From Plasmodium brasilianum (lineage: Eukaryota > Apicomplexa > Aconoidasida > Haemosporida > Plasmodiidae): DNA of 64,000 bases. Shown here piece by piece: positions 1 through 10,606 of the stretch (the first letter of the stretch is position 1; every line of letters begins with the position of its first letter). Position numbers and translations under genes: made by a program. The stretch is from the NCBI RefSeq assembly GCF_023973825.1, contig NC_090115.1:558001-622000 (forward strand), written 5' to 3'. The notes under the pieces were generated by a model that had not been told where the DNA came from, did no database searches, and saw nothing but the letters and a program-made list of their open reading frames with translations.

Positions 1-211
1 CAGAATGGTGAATGCGAAATCATTAAAAGGTGTGCGCAGTTGTTAATAATTTTTGTTAAGACAATAATCCCCAAAAAAAAAAAAAAATTTACAACTAGTA
101 TGTACATATATATATATATATATATACATACATAAAACAAATGTGTAATTAACATATATTATTAAGTTTTAGTACTAATATCGTTGACAATAATATGTAA
201 ATAATCGTAAC

Positions 212-316
212 AGTAGTAGCACCTGAAATAACCCCTTGGTTAAGCAAGCAGTAACAAATATTCCGCTAGGTGTTAACTGTCTTGGGTTGAAAGGGGTTAT
301 TATAGGCGCTGCTACT
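212..316. ncRNA. candidate structured RNA (long imperfect hairpin)
   Basis: Positions 212-237 pair with 291-316: 26 base pairs, of which two are G-U wobbles and two are mismatches, with an uninterrupted inner run of 11 pairs that includes CCCC/GGGG. Inside the loop, 246-255 pairs with 272-283 with one-base bulges, so the whole 105-nt element folds into one two-tier stem. It is clearly richer in GC than the DNA on both sides. It is about 530 bp past the stop codon of the five-pass membrane protein gene, so it could be a free ncRNA or a 3' UTR element. Strand is unknown. It lacks an obvious snoRNA box pair, tRNA cloverleaf or SECIS quartet. The pairing is seen; function is inference. Confidence 0.4.
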
Positions 317-561
317 AATAACGTTCCTTTTGCACATTTTGACTCATTTTAATTTATTTATTAATATTCTGCTTTATCTTACTTGTTCTACTATTGTGGT
401 TTCCTTATACTGCCTCCTCAATCTCTTCAGCTCCTGATATTCTCTTCCCTCTCTCCCCCCCCATTTTGCGCAAGCATCCTAATGGCTAAAAAATAATCTA
501 ATGGATAACTAAATTTAATTACAAATGTAGGTGTAACTCCCTTTGATCACTTTATATAACA

Positions 562-676
562 CACTATACTTCATTATACTTCGTTATACTTCATTATACT
601 TCGTTATACTTCATTATACTTCGTTATACTTCATTATACTTCGTTATACTTCATTATACTTCGTTATACTTCATTA
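562..676. repeat. 20-bp minisatellite
   Basis: Tandem copies of a unit alternating TATACTTCAT and TATACTTCGT, about five to six full copies. The open frame across it is repeat-driven and not a gene. Confidence 0.85.
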
Positions 677-846
677 TGCTGCATTATGCTTATTTTGCTG
701 CATTATGCTTATTTTGCTTCATTGTGCTTATTTTGCCCTTTTTATTGTTTTATTTCTGCTTTTCCATGTGTGCGAGCACTTGTAGTATCACTACCTGTAC
801 TTACTGCTACTTACCTGTATTTCTACTCCCACCCGTGGGTGCTATG

Positions 847-3772
847 TCAGATGGCCTTTAATTGGTAATAGAGCCAGCAAAAGAGGAAAAAGTACCACAG
901 CAAAAAGGAGATGGTGGAAAAGGCAATTAACGAGATTGACAAAAGTGTAGCATTTAAGACAACTTGATCACAATAATTCTGTCTGATTCTATTTAACTCA
1001 TTAACAACTCTGTTGCAACTCATATTTTTTATTAAGGATTCAACAGTAGTAATAATTAATTCTTTTAACGAATTGAATTCATTCTTAATTTTTGCAAATA
1101 TATTTAATATATCAGCAAAGTTTATACTATCAACAGAATTAACTAAATATTTTCGTATTATAGAACTACTTTGTGCTTTATCTTTATCCTTTGGTGTGTA
1201 TTCATCCCATCCAATCTTTTTTGTTACAGTATTGTCTAAATCGCTTAGATCGAATATTTTTTCCTTTAGAATTTTAGCTTTCTTTATAAATATATTAACA
1301 ACGTTATCTAAGTCGTTTTTTAGCACATCATTGTTTAATTTATTACGTAGATTGATATATTTCAGATCATTTATGCTAGACTTATAGCAAATATTATATT
1401 TATTTATATTTTTTTCACATGTAGTATCTTCAAAACATAATGCATAGTTATCATTAAAAAAGTACCTGTTCAAATGACTAATATATTCATTTATACCCCA
1501 GAGACTCCAAACCCCAAAGCGAACATTATCCCTTGTAACACCTGTTACTAGTAAAGATTTTTTAAGAGATATTAATTTTATATTATCTAAATATTGATTA
1601 TTATCCTTTTTGACAACTATTACCCATAAGTAATCCAAAAAACTACTAGTATTTTTATTAAAAGTTTGCTTAATTCTTGTAAAGAAAGTGCCATATTCCA
1701 TTATTCTATTTTCTATTTCATTTATATCAAAAGAATTAATTTTGTTTAGAATATTAGTAGCTAAATTTTCTTCTATTATTGAAGATTTTTTATTTTTTAA
1801 GCAATACTCAAGTAATGTATCAGTAAAAACCTCAAAATTTAATTCATTTTTTAATACTCGTTCTGATATTACACATGTTGTCCCTCCTATGATGGATACG
1901 CTTAGTATTACCGTGCCCATTAAGAGAGTTACGATTGTAAGAAATCCAAAGTAAGCACTAAATACTCCAAATAGATCTAAGAAAAAATGATTACTGTTTG
2001 ATATATTCCCTTTTATTAAATAAAAAATAAAGAGAAATAGTCCTATTAATATAAGTACTGGAGGTAATAATAAGATAAACTTTGCGATTAACAATGTTAA
2101 TGTATATTTACGTATATTATCTTTAATTTTATATTTACGTGTAATATCGTATACTGATTTATTAACTAACTCAAATTTTGTTGTTATCTTATCTATATTT
2201 TCTTTTAACGATTGTTCTATACTCATGTCAACATTAGTGATAGCTGCTTTAATTACGTTCTTCCCATGTTTTATTGTCATCTCTGTATTCTGCAAATATC
2301 CATCTCCTTGTGTTATTATACTATCTAGCACTTCTTTTATCCTCATTAGTACAGGGTAGGAGTGATAGTAACCTTCCTCTAGCGCCTTGTTGTTGTTATG
2401 AATGTTCGTTCGTAATCTTTTTATGTTGTTAAAGAATTTTATGTAGTCTAAAATTAAATGGCACAAAAAAAAAAAAAAAAAAAAAAAAAAAAGGTAAGTT
2501 GACTAAGCTGACAATTGTAACAGAGTTTACAACGGTAAACACTTTTGCAAATGTAAAAAAGTTTACAAAGATGATAAAAAATGCAGAAGCAGTGACAACA
2601 TGTAGAAACGCGGGAACGAGATATATACATGGAGGTACACATATAAGAAATCAAATCGACACCAATGTGTGCGCATTGCAGTGGATACCTGAGAAGAAGG
2701 GGATAGAATTTTCCTCATCGAGGTGTATATCTTGCCTAATTTGGTCTTTCACATTTTGATATTTTTCTACAATGATTACTACTTCATTTAAAATGGTTTC
2801 TACAGAATAACAAACTTCGTCTACTTTTGCATTATTAGAGCATCTGTCGACCAAAACATTCTCTATACTTTTAGATACACTACAGATATTCATGTGAATA
2901 CCATTCTTCGTTTTCAAAAAACGGTATATGAACCAGGAACCCAAGAAAACAAGGAAACATAACAAAATACACAAAAATGAATAAGATATAATACTGGACA
3001 TTCTTTTTTTCAAATTTTTAATACCATCTTTCTTTTCATCTCTAGGTTTTTCTCTTCCATGTTCGTATCGTCCTTCATGACGTTCTTCATTTAGTGCTTC
3101 ATTTCCTATCCCATTTCCTACTCCATTTCCTATCCCATTTTCTACTCCATTTTCTATCCCATTTTCTACTCCATTTCCTACTCCATTTCCTATCCGATTT
3201 TCTACTCCATTTTCTACTCCATTTCCTATCCCATTTTCTACTCCATTTCCTGTCCCATTTTCTACTCCATTTCCTATCCCATTTCCTACTCCATTTCCTA
3301 TCCCATTTCCTATCCCATTTCCTACCCCATTTCCTATCCCATTTCCTACCCCATATTCCATCCCGCTTTCTTTTCTTACTTCCCCTTCATCCTCCTTTTT
3401 ACATATTCTACAGGCAAATATTTTTAAGATTCTTCTAAAGCACTTAGTATACAAAAACAAGGTAGAAAAGTAGACACAAGTAAAAATTGCAAGGAAATAT
3501 ACACACGTTACGACATATTGGTTTCTTTTCAGTATGTTCATTACACTCCTTAAGTTAAATTTAGAAAAATCTTCCATCCTCCATGATGTATAAAATATAT
3601 TCAATATACTCTTAGAAAATTTATTTGAATCATTTGATGGAAAAGTTTCATTTTTATTACCACTACAAAAGTAGCCAAATTCGCTACCTATAATATGATT
3701 TAATTTATTTAATTGTTCCTTTATTAATTCCGTTTTTTTGATGTATATTCCTAACTCGTAATTATCCCCCAT
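847..3772 (-). CDS. conserved Plasmodium membrane protein, five TM segments, prominin-like layout
   Basis: Two exons, complement(847..2447, 2689..3772), 894 residues. The donor after TTCTCAG (GTATCC) and the acceptor TTTTAG, which follows a long pyrimidine tract, give a 241-bp phase-1 intron that restores one frame. The ATG at 3772 is the first in frame. Predicted membrane helices are at about residues 86-108, 260-284, 483-506, 525-550 and 860-888. Between TM1 and TM2 lie a Cys-containing juxtamembrane stretch (CFRRILKIFACRICKK) and then a GNGxGN/GNGxEN repeat at about 141-224. Two large loops follow TM2 and TM4, the first with several Cys. Five helices in a 1-loop-1-LOOP-2-LOOP-1 order are the arrangement of the prominin family, but I see no sequence signature that proves homology, so the name stays descriptive. 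The next gene upstream is TRSP-like, 4 kb away on the same strand. Confidence 0.85.
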
Positions 3773-3861
3773 TTTTCATACAAGACCATAAGACCGAGTA
3801 AGGAGAAAAAAAATAAAGTAAAACGGAATGTCTACACACATATAAACTCCCATATATATAT

Positions 3862-4050
3862 ATGTAAGAATATATGTAAGAATATATGTAAGCATTTATA
3901 TATGTAAGCGTTTATATATGTAAGCGTTTATATATGTAAGCGTTTATATATGTAAGCGTTTATATATGTAAGCATTTATATATGTAAGCGTTTATATATG
4001 TAAGCATTTATATATGTAAGCATTTATATATGTAAGCGTTTATATATATA
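3862..4050. repeat. 16-bp minisatellite
   Basis: About ten tandem copies of GTAAGCGTTTATATAT, with GTAAGCATTT variants, just upstream of the five-pass membrane protein start codon. Confidence 0.9.
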
Positions 4051-5914
4051 TTCATGCATGCATGGGAACTCCTGAAGCAAATAAACTCAAGACAAGTTAA
4101 GTGTACGTAGAAGAATGCTCATACAATAAGGGAGAGTAATAAACAAAAAAAAGCAAGATAGTGTTGTCTTAAAATGTATGCGTTAAAATTTTTATTTTTT
4201 GGCAACAAAAACCACGTTCATTTTGTTTCCACTTTATTCATGAAAAAAATTTATGTACATATATGAGTAAGCATATATATGCATGCGTACAAATATAAAC
4301 ATAATACATGTACACATTTATACTCAGGTAGTATTTATTTATTTAATTATACACTTATATATATACACACATATATATTTAATTATGCGCATATACATAT
4401 ATATATATATATATGCACTCTTGCAAATTCTCTTCCTTGAAAAATTGCTATATTTATTAAGAATATAACATATGTTCATATGGAATAAAAAAATAAAAAG
4501 TTACAAATATCCCGAAAAGTGTCTCCATGTTTTTAACAATTTTGCACACTACAATAATTATATTAATTTTATTTATGATCTTCTTAAAAGAACACAATTC
4601 ATACATGAACTTAAAAATTTGTCGTAATAATCTAACATCGAAAACAAAAAAATAAAATAAAATGAAATGAAAAAAGACAAAATATAGAAATAACGAAATT
4701 ACCAAATGACAAAGGGACAAAATGACAAAATGACAAAATGACGAAATTATAAAGACAAAAAAAAGTTCAAAAAAAAAACAAAAACAAAATATGTTTTTGA
4801 AGGCTTTTACACCACGCAATTATAAAAACTATTTACAACTTTATTTCTGCATGTAAACAACAAACGAAAATTCCCTCAAAATTAAGGAGAGTACAAGTGT
4901 ATATATGTTATATAATATATTATATATCATAATATTTTTTATTTTTCTGAAAATTATTTAAAATTGTCCTCATCAGTGGGTATGTAATATGCATTATTTT
5001 ATTTTTTTTATCGTACATTATATTACAGTATATTGCATTGTATTAATTATATTATATTATATTATCTTACATTATATGCGTTATATTATCTTACATTATA
5101 TGCGTTATATTATCTTACATTATGCGTATTATATTATTTAATATTTTATGTATTATATTATCTTATATTAATACTTAATTTTTATTTATTTTACTCTCCC
5201 CCATCTTATCCATTAACACATTTTTTACACCAACATGTGTTATTTACGTAAAATGCATTATTTGTGTAAACATATTTATTATTTGCATAAATATATATTT
5301 TTTACGAAAACATATTTATATAAACAGAAAAAAAAAAAAGAAAAAAATATATTTTATTTAAAAATAAACTAATGACCATACAACAAAATAATACTTTAAA
5401 ATTAAATAATTCTTTGTCGCTCTACTTAATTTTGAGTTTCAAATAGCCAATTTAGATGAAGTCTATGTAACTATTTTTCAACACATAACATTAATTCCCT
5501 TTAATAAAATTTTCCATTTTATCGAAAATACTTTTTAAAAAAAATATATATATTTTTTTTTCATTAAATAAAATATATTTGTGTATTATAAGTATATGGG
5601 TATTATATGTGTACGTATGTGTATTAAATGTATGTACGTGTATGTATATATATTCAACACTTTAAGTGAAGCTACTTAATGCTTACTTGCAAAAATTCTT
5701 ATTGCAATAACTAAAAGAACAATTCACATCATTTGTTTAAACTTTTATACGCAGCTGAAAATTTTTAAAATGGAAATAAGAAAAATCAACATAAACAAAA
5801 AAGAGTACGTAAATATTATCTTTCTTTTTTTCACTTTTTACATATAATTTATGTTTGAACGAATCATGTTAAGTAAACATAAATGTGATACATTTTGCAT
5901 ATATATCTGCGAAA

Positions 5915-6010
5915 TGTATGTATATATGTATGTATGTATATATGTATGTACGTATATATGTATGTATGTATATATGTATGTATGTGTGTATATATATATA
6001 TATATATGTA
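5915..6010. repeat. TATG/TA microsatellite
   Basis: Runs of TATGTATG alternating with TATATA. Open frames on both strands here are repeat artefacts. Confidence 0.9.
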
Positions 6011-6229
6011 TGTACATACATTCCAATACGTAATAATTAAGGTATATATTATACTAAGTTTTCTTATAAATTTAAGTATTTTTTAGCCTCTTATAAAATG
6101 CATAAATTTGTTCTTATGCCATGCGATTCAGAGGACCTATTTTTTTTTTTTTTTTTTCTTTCGTTTGTTATGTTTTTCCTTTCTTATGAGTTGATTTGAA
6201 GTATATTAAAGAAGATAGACAAAAGAAAA

Positions 6230-6539
6230 GGAAAATACATTACTAGGTTATGTAAAAAAGGAAAATATATTACTAGGTTATGTAAAAAAGGAAAATATAT
6301 TACTAGGTTATGTAAAAAAGGAAAATATATTACTAGGTTATGTAAAAAAGGAAAATATATTACTAGGTCATGTAAAAAAGGAAAATATATTACTAGGTTA
6401 TGTAAAAAAGGAAAATATATTACTAGGTTATGTAAAAAAGGAAAATATATTACTAGGTTATGTAAAAAAGGAAAATATATTGCTAGGTCATGTAAAAAAG
6501 GAAAATATATTACTAGGTTATGTAAAAAAGGAAAATATA
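6230..6539. repeat. 30-bp minisatellite, ten copies
   Basis: Ten nearly identical copies of a 30-bp unit that begins GGAAAATATATTACTAGGTT and ends with ATGTAAAAAA. Only single-base differences are visible (ACAT in copy 1, TCATG in two copies, TGCTAGG in one). A length of 30 is a multiple of three, which is why a 130-codon open frame appears on the minus strand; it has no start context or downstream sense and is not called as a gene. Confidence 0.95.
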
Positions 6540-7799
6540 AAAAAGAGAAGAGAAAATGTCTGACTATATCATGCAAAAAGGTAAAAAGAAGAAAAAATGT
6601 ACAACTTTATCATATAAAAGAGAAAAAAGAAGAAAAAATATATGACTAGGTTATGTTAAAAAGAAAAAAATTGTATAAATAAAATTCTCAATTTAAATAA
6701 TAAAAAGAAATTTAAAATGAAGTATAAGAATAGATCTTTCCTCAGGAAATTGAAAACAAAGTATGAATGCACTTGTGAGTTGCAATCGTAAAACATGTTG
6801 TGCGCTTTATAAACTTTTTTTTTTTTTTTTAATAAAGAACGAGCATACATGAATAGCCAACTACATAATTATCTAAGCATATAAATATATGCTTACGTAC
6901 ATATAGATTTGCACAAAAATTTACCCACACGTGTATACACATATTTACACGCACATTTACACATAACTTTTGCTGCATAAGATTTTTTAATTGTTTAATA
7001 ATGTCGTGCGAAATATTCATCTGAGCTGTTAAAAAAAAAAAAAAAATTCAATATTAGAAAATGTGTAGAGAAAAAAAAAATCTCTTTTTTTTTTTTTTTT
7101 TTCTTGTGAATATATTGAATATTCTAACACACAGACAAAATTCGGATGTATGTAATTAAAAATGAATATAATCAGTCTGACATTTTTATATTTTCTAAAC
7201 TTCCAATTTTTGAAAAAGACGTTTTTTCCTAAGTAAAAAGCGTTCGATGTAGATTAAGCGAGCATCTTATTGATTATTCCTCGTACATATATATGTACGT
7301 ATGTATACTTACAAGTGTGCATACAAGACTATATTAATGAGGAATAAAAGTCGGAAATATATCTTTTATAAGTATATTAAGGAAAACAAAAAAACTATTT
7401 AATGAAACACCAAGTTTGTCCTCCTTCAACGAAAATACCTCTTTATTTTATTTTATTAAAAGAAACAGTCATAGAGTTAACTCCGTAATTGAAAGATGTC
7501 GCAACTTCATAATTTTATTAAACTTATAATTTTTAAATTATTAAAAAAAGAAAAAATATACATATATATATATATATACTGCATTCAAAAATATATTGAA
7601 ATGGTAAGTGTAACAAAAATATGGTTATTCACTAAAAAAAAAAATATAAAAATATGCTAATTGGAGAAGCAGCACAATGCTGCAATTTTGAATTTTTATT
7701 TTGTTTCATCTTTTTATTTTGCTTAATTTTTTTTTTTTTTTTTCCTTCATTTTCTTTCATTTTTCTGATATTATATTTTCCTTATTAGCGTGAAACAAG

Positions 7800-8502
7800 T
7801 TATATAATTTTTTTTTTTATTGACACAACTGTGCAAATTAACAGTAACAGTATACTAACTCCTGAAAAGATACTAAAAATTATCAGATATTTTATCAAAG
7901 CTCTTTTTTTCTCATTTTGTCTCATTTCGTTTATATCACGTTCTTTCTGAGTAGCAGAATAGGGACAAGCTTCCAGAAAACAAATAGACGTTTCGGTAAG
8001 CTTAGAACAGTCTGCAGAATTTTCCTTCTTTGAACTAGTTCGTACTCTCATTTTTACTCCAACATCACATGTTTTTGAGCAAGCAGACCACTCAGACCAC
8101 GAATTGCAATGATCCCGATTAACTTCTTTTAATATTCTATTTTTTAAAACGGACTGGTTACTATGTAGTAGTCTGTAAAAGTTAATTGAAAAATTTAAAG
8201 CAGTATGTTTTTATGTTGTGCAAATAATGTACGCATACACATATGTATGTATATGTATATATATATATATATATGTACATACGTGCACACTTGTACTGCT
8301 CATTTTTCAATCATTTTTGTAGACAATTTTTGACAAGCCCGAAAGCATATTTTTCCCCCTTTGCTAGAAAAATAATTAGCAGTATATCGACACAGTGATT
8401 TACTTTTGTGGGCTTCGAAAAAAAAAAAAAAAAAAAGTTAAAATTACTTGTGTGCTTCAACATTTTGTTCTGAAAAATGATTACTGAGCCCGAGATAAAA
8501 AT
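7800..8502 (-). CDS. TRSP: thrombospondin-related sporozoite protein-like (TRSP), 5' end unresolved
   Basis: The last exon (7800..8172, acceptor ACTTTTACAG) encodes one thrombospondin type-1 repeat with the hallmark WSEWSACSKTC and Cys at the expected spacing, then a membrane helix (about LIKYLIIFSIFSGVSILLLL) and a short basic tail, as expected for a small single-TSR surface protein of sporozoites. Upstream, two small exons look coding: 8448..8502, joined in phase 2 to an exon starting at 8402. Together they give a Cys-containing ectodomain piece (CRYTANYF ... ICFRACQ) before the TSR. Two things stay open. No signal-peptide exon with matching phase was found upstream of 8503. The exon from 8402 runs into TGA at 8300-8302 in frame, and the only GT that keeps phase is a weak one at about 8324. 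The TSR assignment is firm; TRSP rather than another TRAP-family member is inferred from small size and remembered gene order. Confidence 0.75.
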
Positions 8503-10606
8503 CTGTTAATAAAAAAAGAAAAAAACATATATATTTACACATATATATATATATGTATGTATATTCGTGTGTGTATCAAAATACATCATGCGGAGGGCAT
8601 TCTGTAAAATATGAAAGTGTTCTCCATTTTCGCTTTTTGATAATAAAATATAGTATTACTAAGGTGCGATTTGATTATATATAATAAAAAAAAGTATCTT
8701 GATATGTTTATCATCATTTTGAATTATGGTGAGATAAGTTTTAAATGTGTAAAAAAAAAGGCCAAGTCAAAACAAAATTTTAAAATGTAGTAAAATCTTT
8801 ACGTCTTTTAATTATATTAAAAATAGGAAAAAAAAAAAGGAATTTTGTTACGTATATTTAATTTATATGTATGTAACATGTGTCTATGTTTTGTTTTATA
8901 TTTTACTTTTTAACAAAGGGCGGATTACGCACAATTTCGAGCTGGATTAAGCAAAATTTACAACATAAAAAAAATATATATGTATATGTGTGTACGTATA
9001 TAAATATGTGTACGTGTGTATTATATACACATCCTTTCGATGATGAAGGAGAGAGGAAAAAATTGACTTTAGTTCAGATCAAGCTACTTTTTTTTTTAAA
9101 ATTTTTGTGCATGCAAAGCAGATTAAGGTTGTTTCATGCATCTTCTCTCTTTCGTCTCCTACAACATCTTTTTTTTTCCCACTCTTTAATTTCTTAATGG
9201 TTACTTATTTCCTTTTGTTTTGTTCTTTTGTTATGCTGCTTTTTTCTTTTTGCCTCTTATACTAAAAAATAAAATAAAAAAGGAACTCAAAAAAGAGTTT
9301 AAAAAAAAAATATATATATATATATATAAAATAATGCAACTGTTAAATGGAATAAAATGATTTTTTTTAAATTAAAAAAAAAAAAAAATAAAATAAATAA
9401 TAATAATAATATTGAATAAGACGAATGCAAAATGGTATAAAGTTAAAATTATCTTAAATTATGAAAAAAAAAAAAAAAAGAAAAAAAACATTTCCTCTTT
9501 TTATGAAACAACACCGGTATGAGAGCTCATACAATTTAGCCGAAGATGCAAATATGCAAGAATGATCATATTTTACAAATATCAAATAGGACTTGTCCCA
9601 TTTTTTTTTTTCAATCAACAAACTGCAACGCAGTAATAGTGACTATAATCTCGTACATAAAAAAAAAAAAAAATTTTAAACTTCTTTTAAATTAACGAAA
9701 GTTGTAAAACAATACACTCGTTAATGAAAAAAAGCATATACAGGAAAAACTGCCATTCTTTTATTTACCAAACTTGGTCTTTGTCATTGTCATTGTCATT
9801 GTCATTGTGTTTGTGTTTGTATTTTTTTTTTTTTTTTTTAAAAAAAAGGTTCCTACGAGGGAATTGTGGACATAAATTTTAATTCATTAGTAAATCTCGT
9901 ATTGTAATGAATAATGCATATAGTAATTTCAAGCATGTCTTAACAAAATGAGCTTTCATATTTAAGAGACTTTTTTAATTTACATATGTGTAAAATTTCA
10001 TCTCGCTTTAGCTATTTGAAAAATAAGGCTTATGTGTACAAGTAGCAATACATATAATTAAAAACATCCAAAATAAAAGAAGAAAATGATTTTAACGTCC
10101 GTCTTCTTGGGAAGTCCGGTGTTGTACCAGAAGAATGTACGCCGTTGCATCCTTTTTTCAAACTAAGGCCAACAACCGTACTCATGTGCAGTGCACATTT
10201 TAAGGGAAAAGTGTGCTTCGCAGAAATTGGAAAAAAGGAAAAAAAAAAAAGAACAAATAAATACGAACATATACAAATAAATACAAGTAAATTAAAATAA
10301 ATTTTACAATTTGTAAATCAAAATTTTCAGTTTTTGATAATAATAGTGTTTGGGGAAAAGAAAACATTTTAAAAAAGGTGCGCACTTGAAATGGTAATCA
10401 AAAAAAAAAAAAAAAAAAAAAAAGAGTAAGATGAAGAATGCGAGATACGTAGAATGATGCAGATACGAAGTTTCACGTTAAAAAAAAAAAAAAAAAAAAA
10501 ATTGGGGTTATGAGAAGACCTTAATTTGCGCACAGTTCGATGTGCATGAGTGCAAAAATATGCATACATATAGGTGCACACACATGTGGATGCACCGAAG
10601 AACGAT
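8503..10606. other. spacer, no gene recognised
   Basis: Lies between TRSP and the lectin, both on the minus strand. The missing first exon of TRSP should be in its first few hundred bases (8503-8800), but I cannot place it. The rest is A/T tracts, a short ATTGTC repeat (9781-9808) and poly(dA) runs near 10400 and 10480. The open frame at 8880-9197 on the plus strand has no coding character. Confidence 0.6.

Larger units (their letters stand above)
1..846. other. gene-free left edge
   Basis: No convincing gene lies here. The stretch is downstream of the minus-strand gene ending at 847. It holds a poly(A) run near 74-87, a TA microsatellite near 107-124, the hairpin at 212-316 and a 20-bp minisatellite at about 562-676. 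A short open frame ending at 44 could be the last codons of a plus-strand gene that starts left of the window, but nothing in it is recognisable. Confidence 0.6.
3773..7799. other. 4-kb gene-free stretch with minisatellites
   Basis: Spacer between two minus-strand genes, so it holds the promoter of the five-pass protein and the 3' end of TRSP. I find no coding region; the open frames are short and made of repeats. Contents: a 16-bp repeat (3862-4050), poly-purine runs near 4620-4790, TATG microsatellite (about 5915-6010), a 30-bp minisatellite (6230-6539) and several poly(dA)/poly(dT) tracts (for example near 6819, 7030 and 7085). Confidence 0.7.

Noticed and set aside
1..44. Possible last codons of a plus-strand gene
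   Set aside because: Only about 14 codons are visible in a frame ending at 44, with no recognisable motif; chance is equally likely.
212..316. Hairpin as a SECIS element
   Set aside because: No UGAN/NGAN quartet at matching heights on either strand, and the nearest gene has no in-frame TGA.
2499..2759. Plus-strand open frame over the first gene's intron
   Set aside because: Overlaps a well supported minus-strand splice junction and has no coding character.
6184..6576. 130-codon minus-strand open frame
   Set aside because: Consists of the 30-bp minisatellite translated; the unit length being a multiple of three explains the openness.
8880..9197. Plus-strand open frame of 105 codons
   Set aside because: Phe/Leu/Tyr-rich, crosses T runs and TATG repeats, no conserved pattern.
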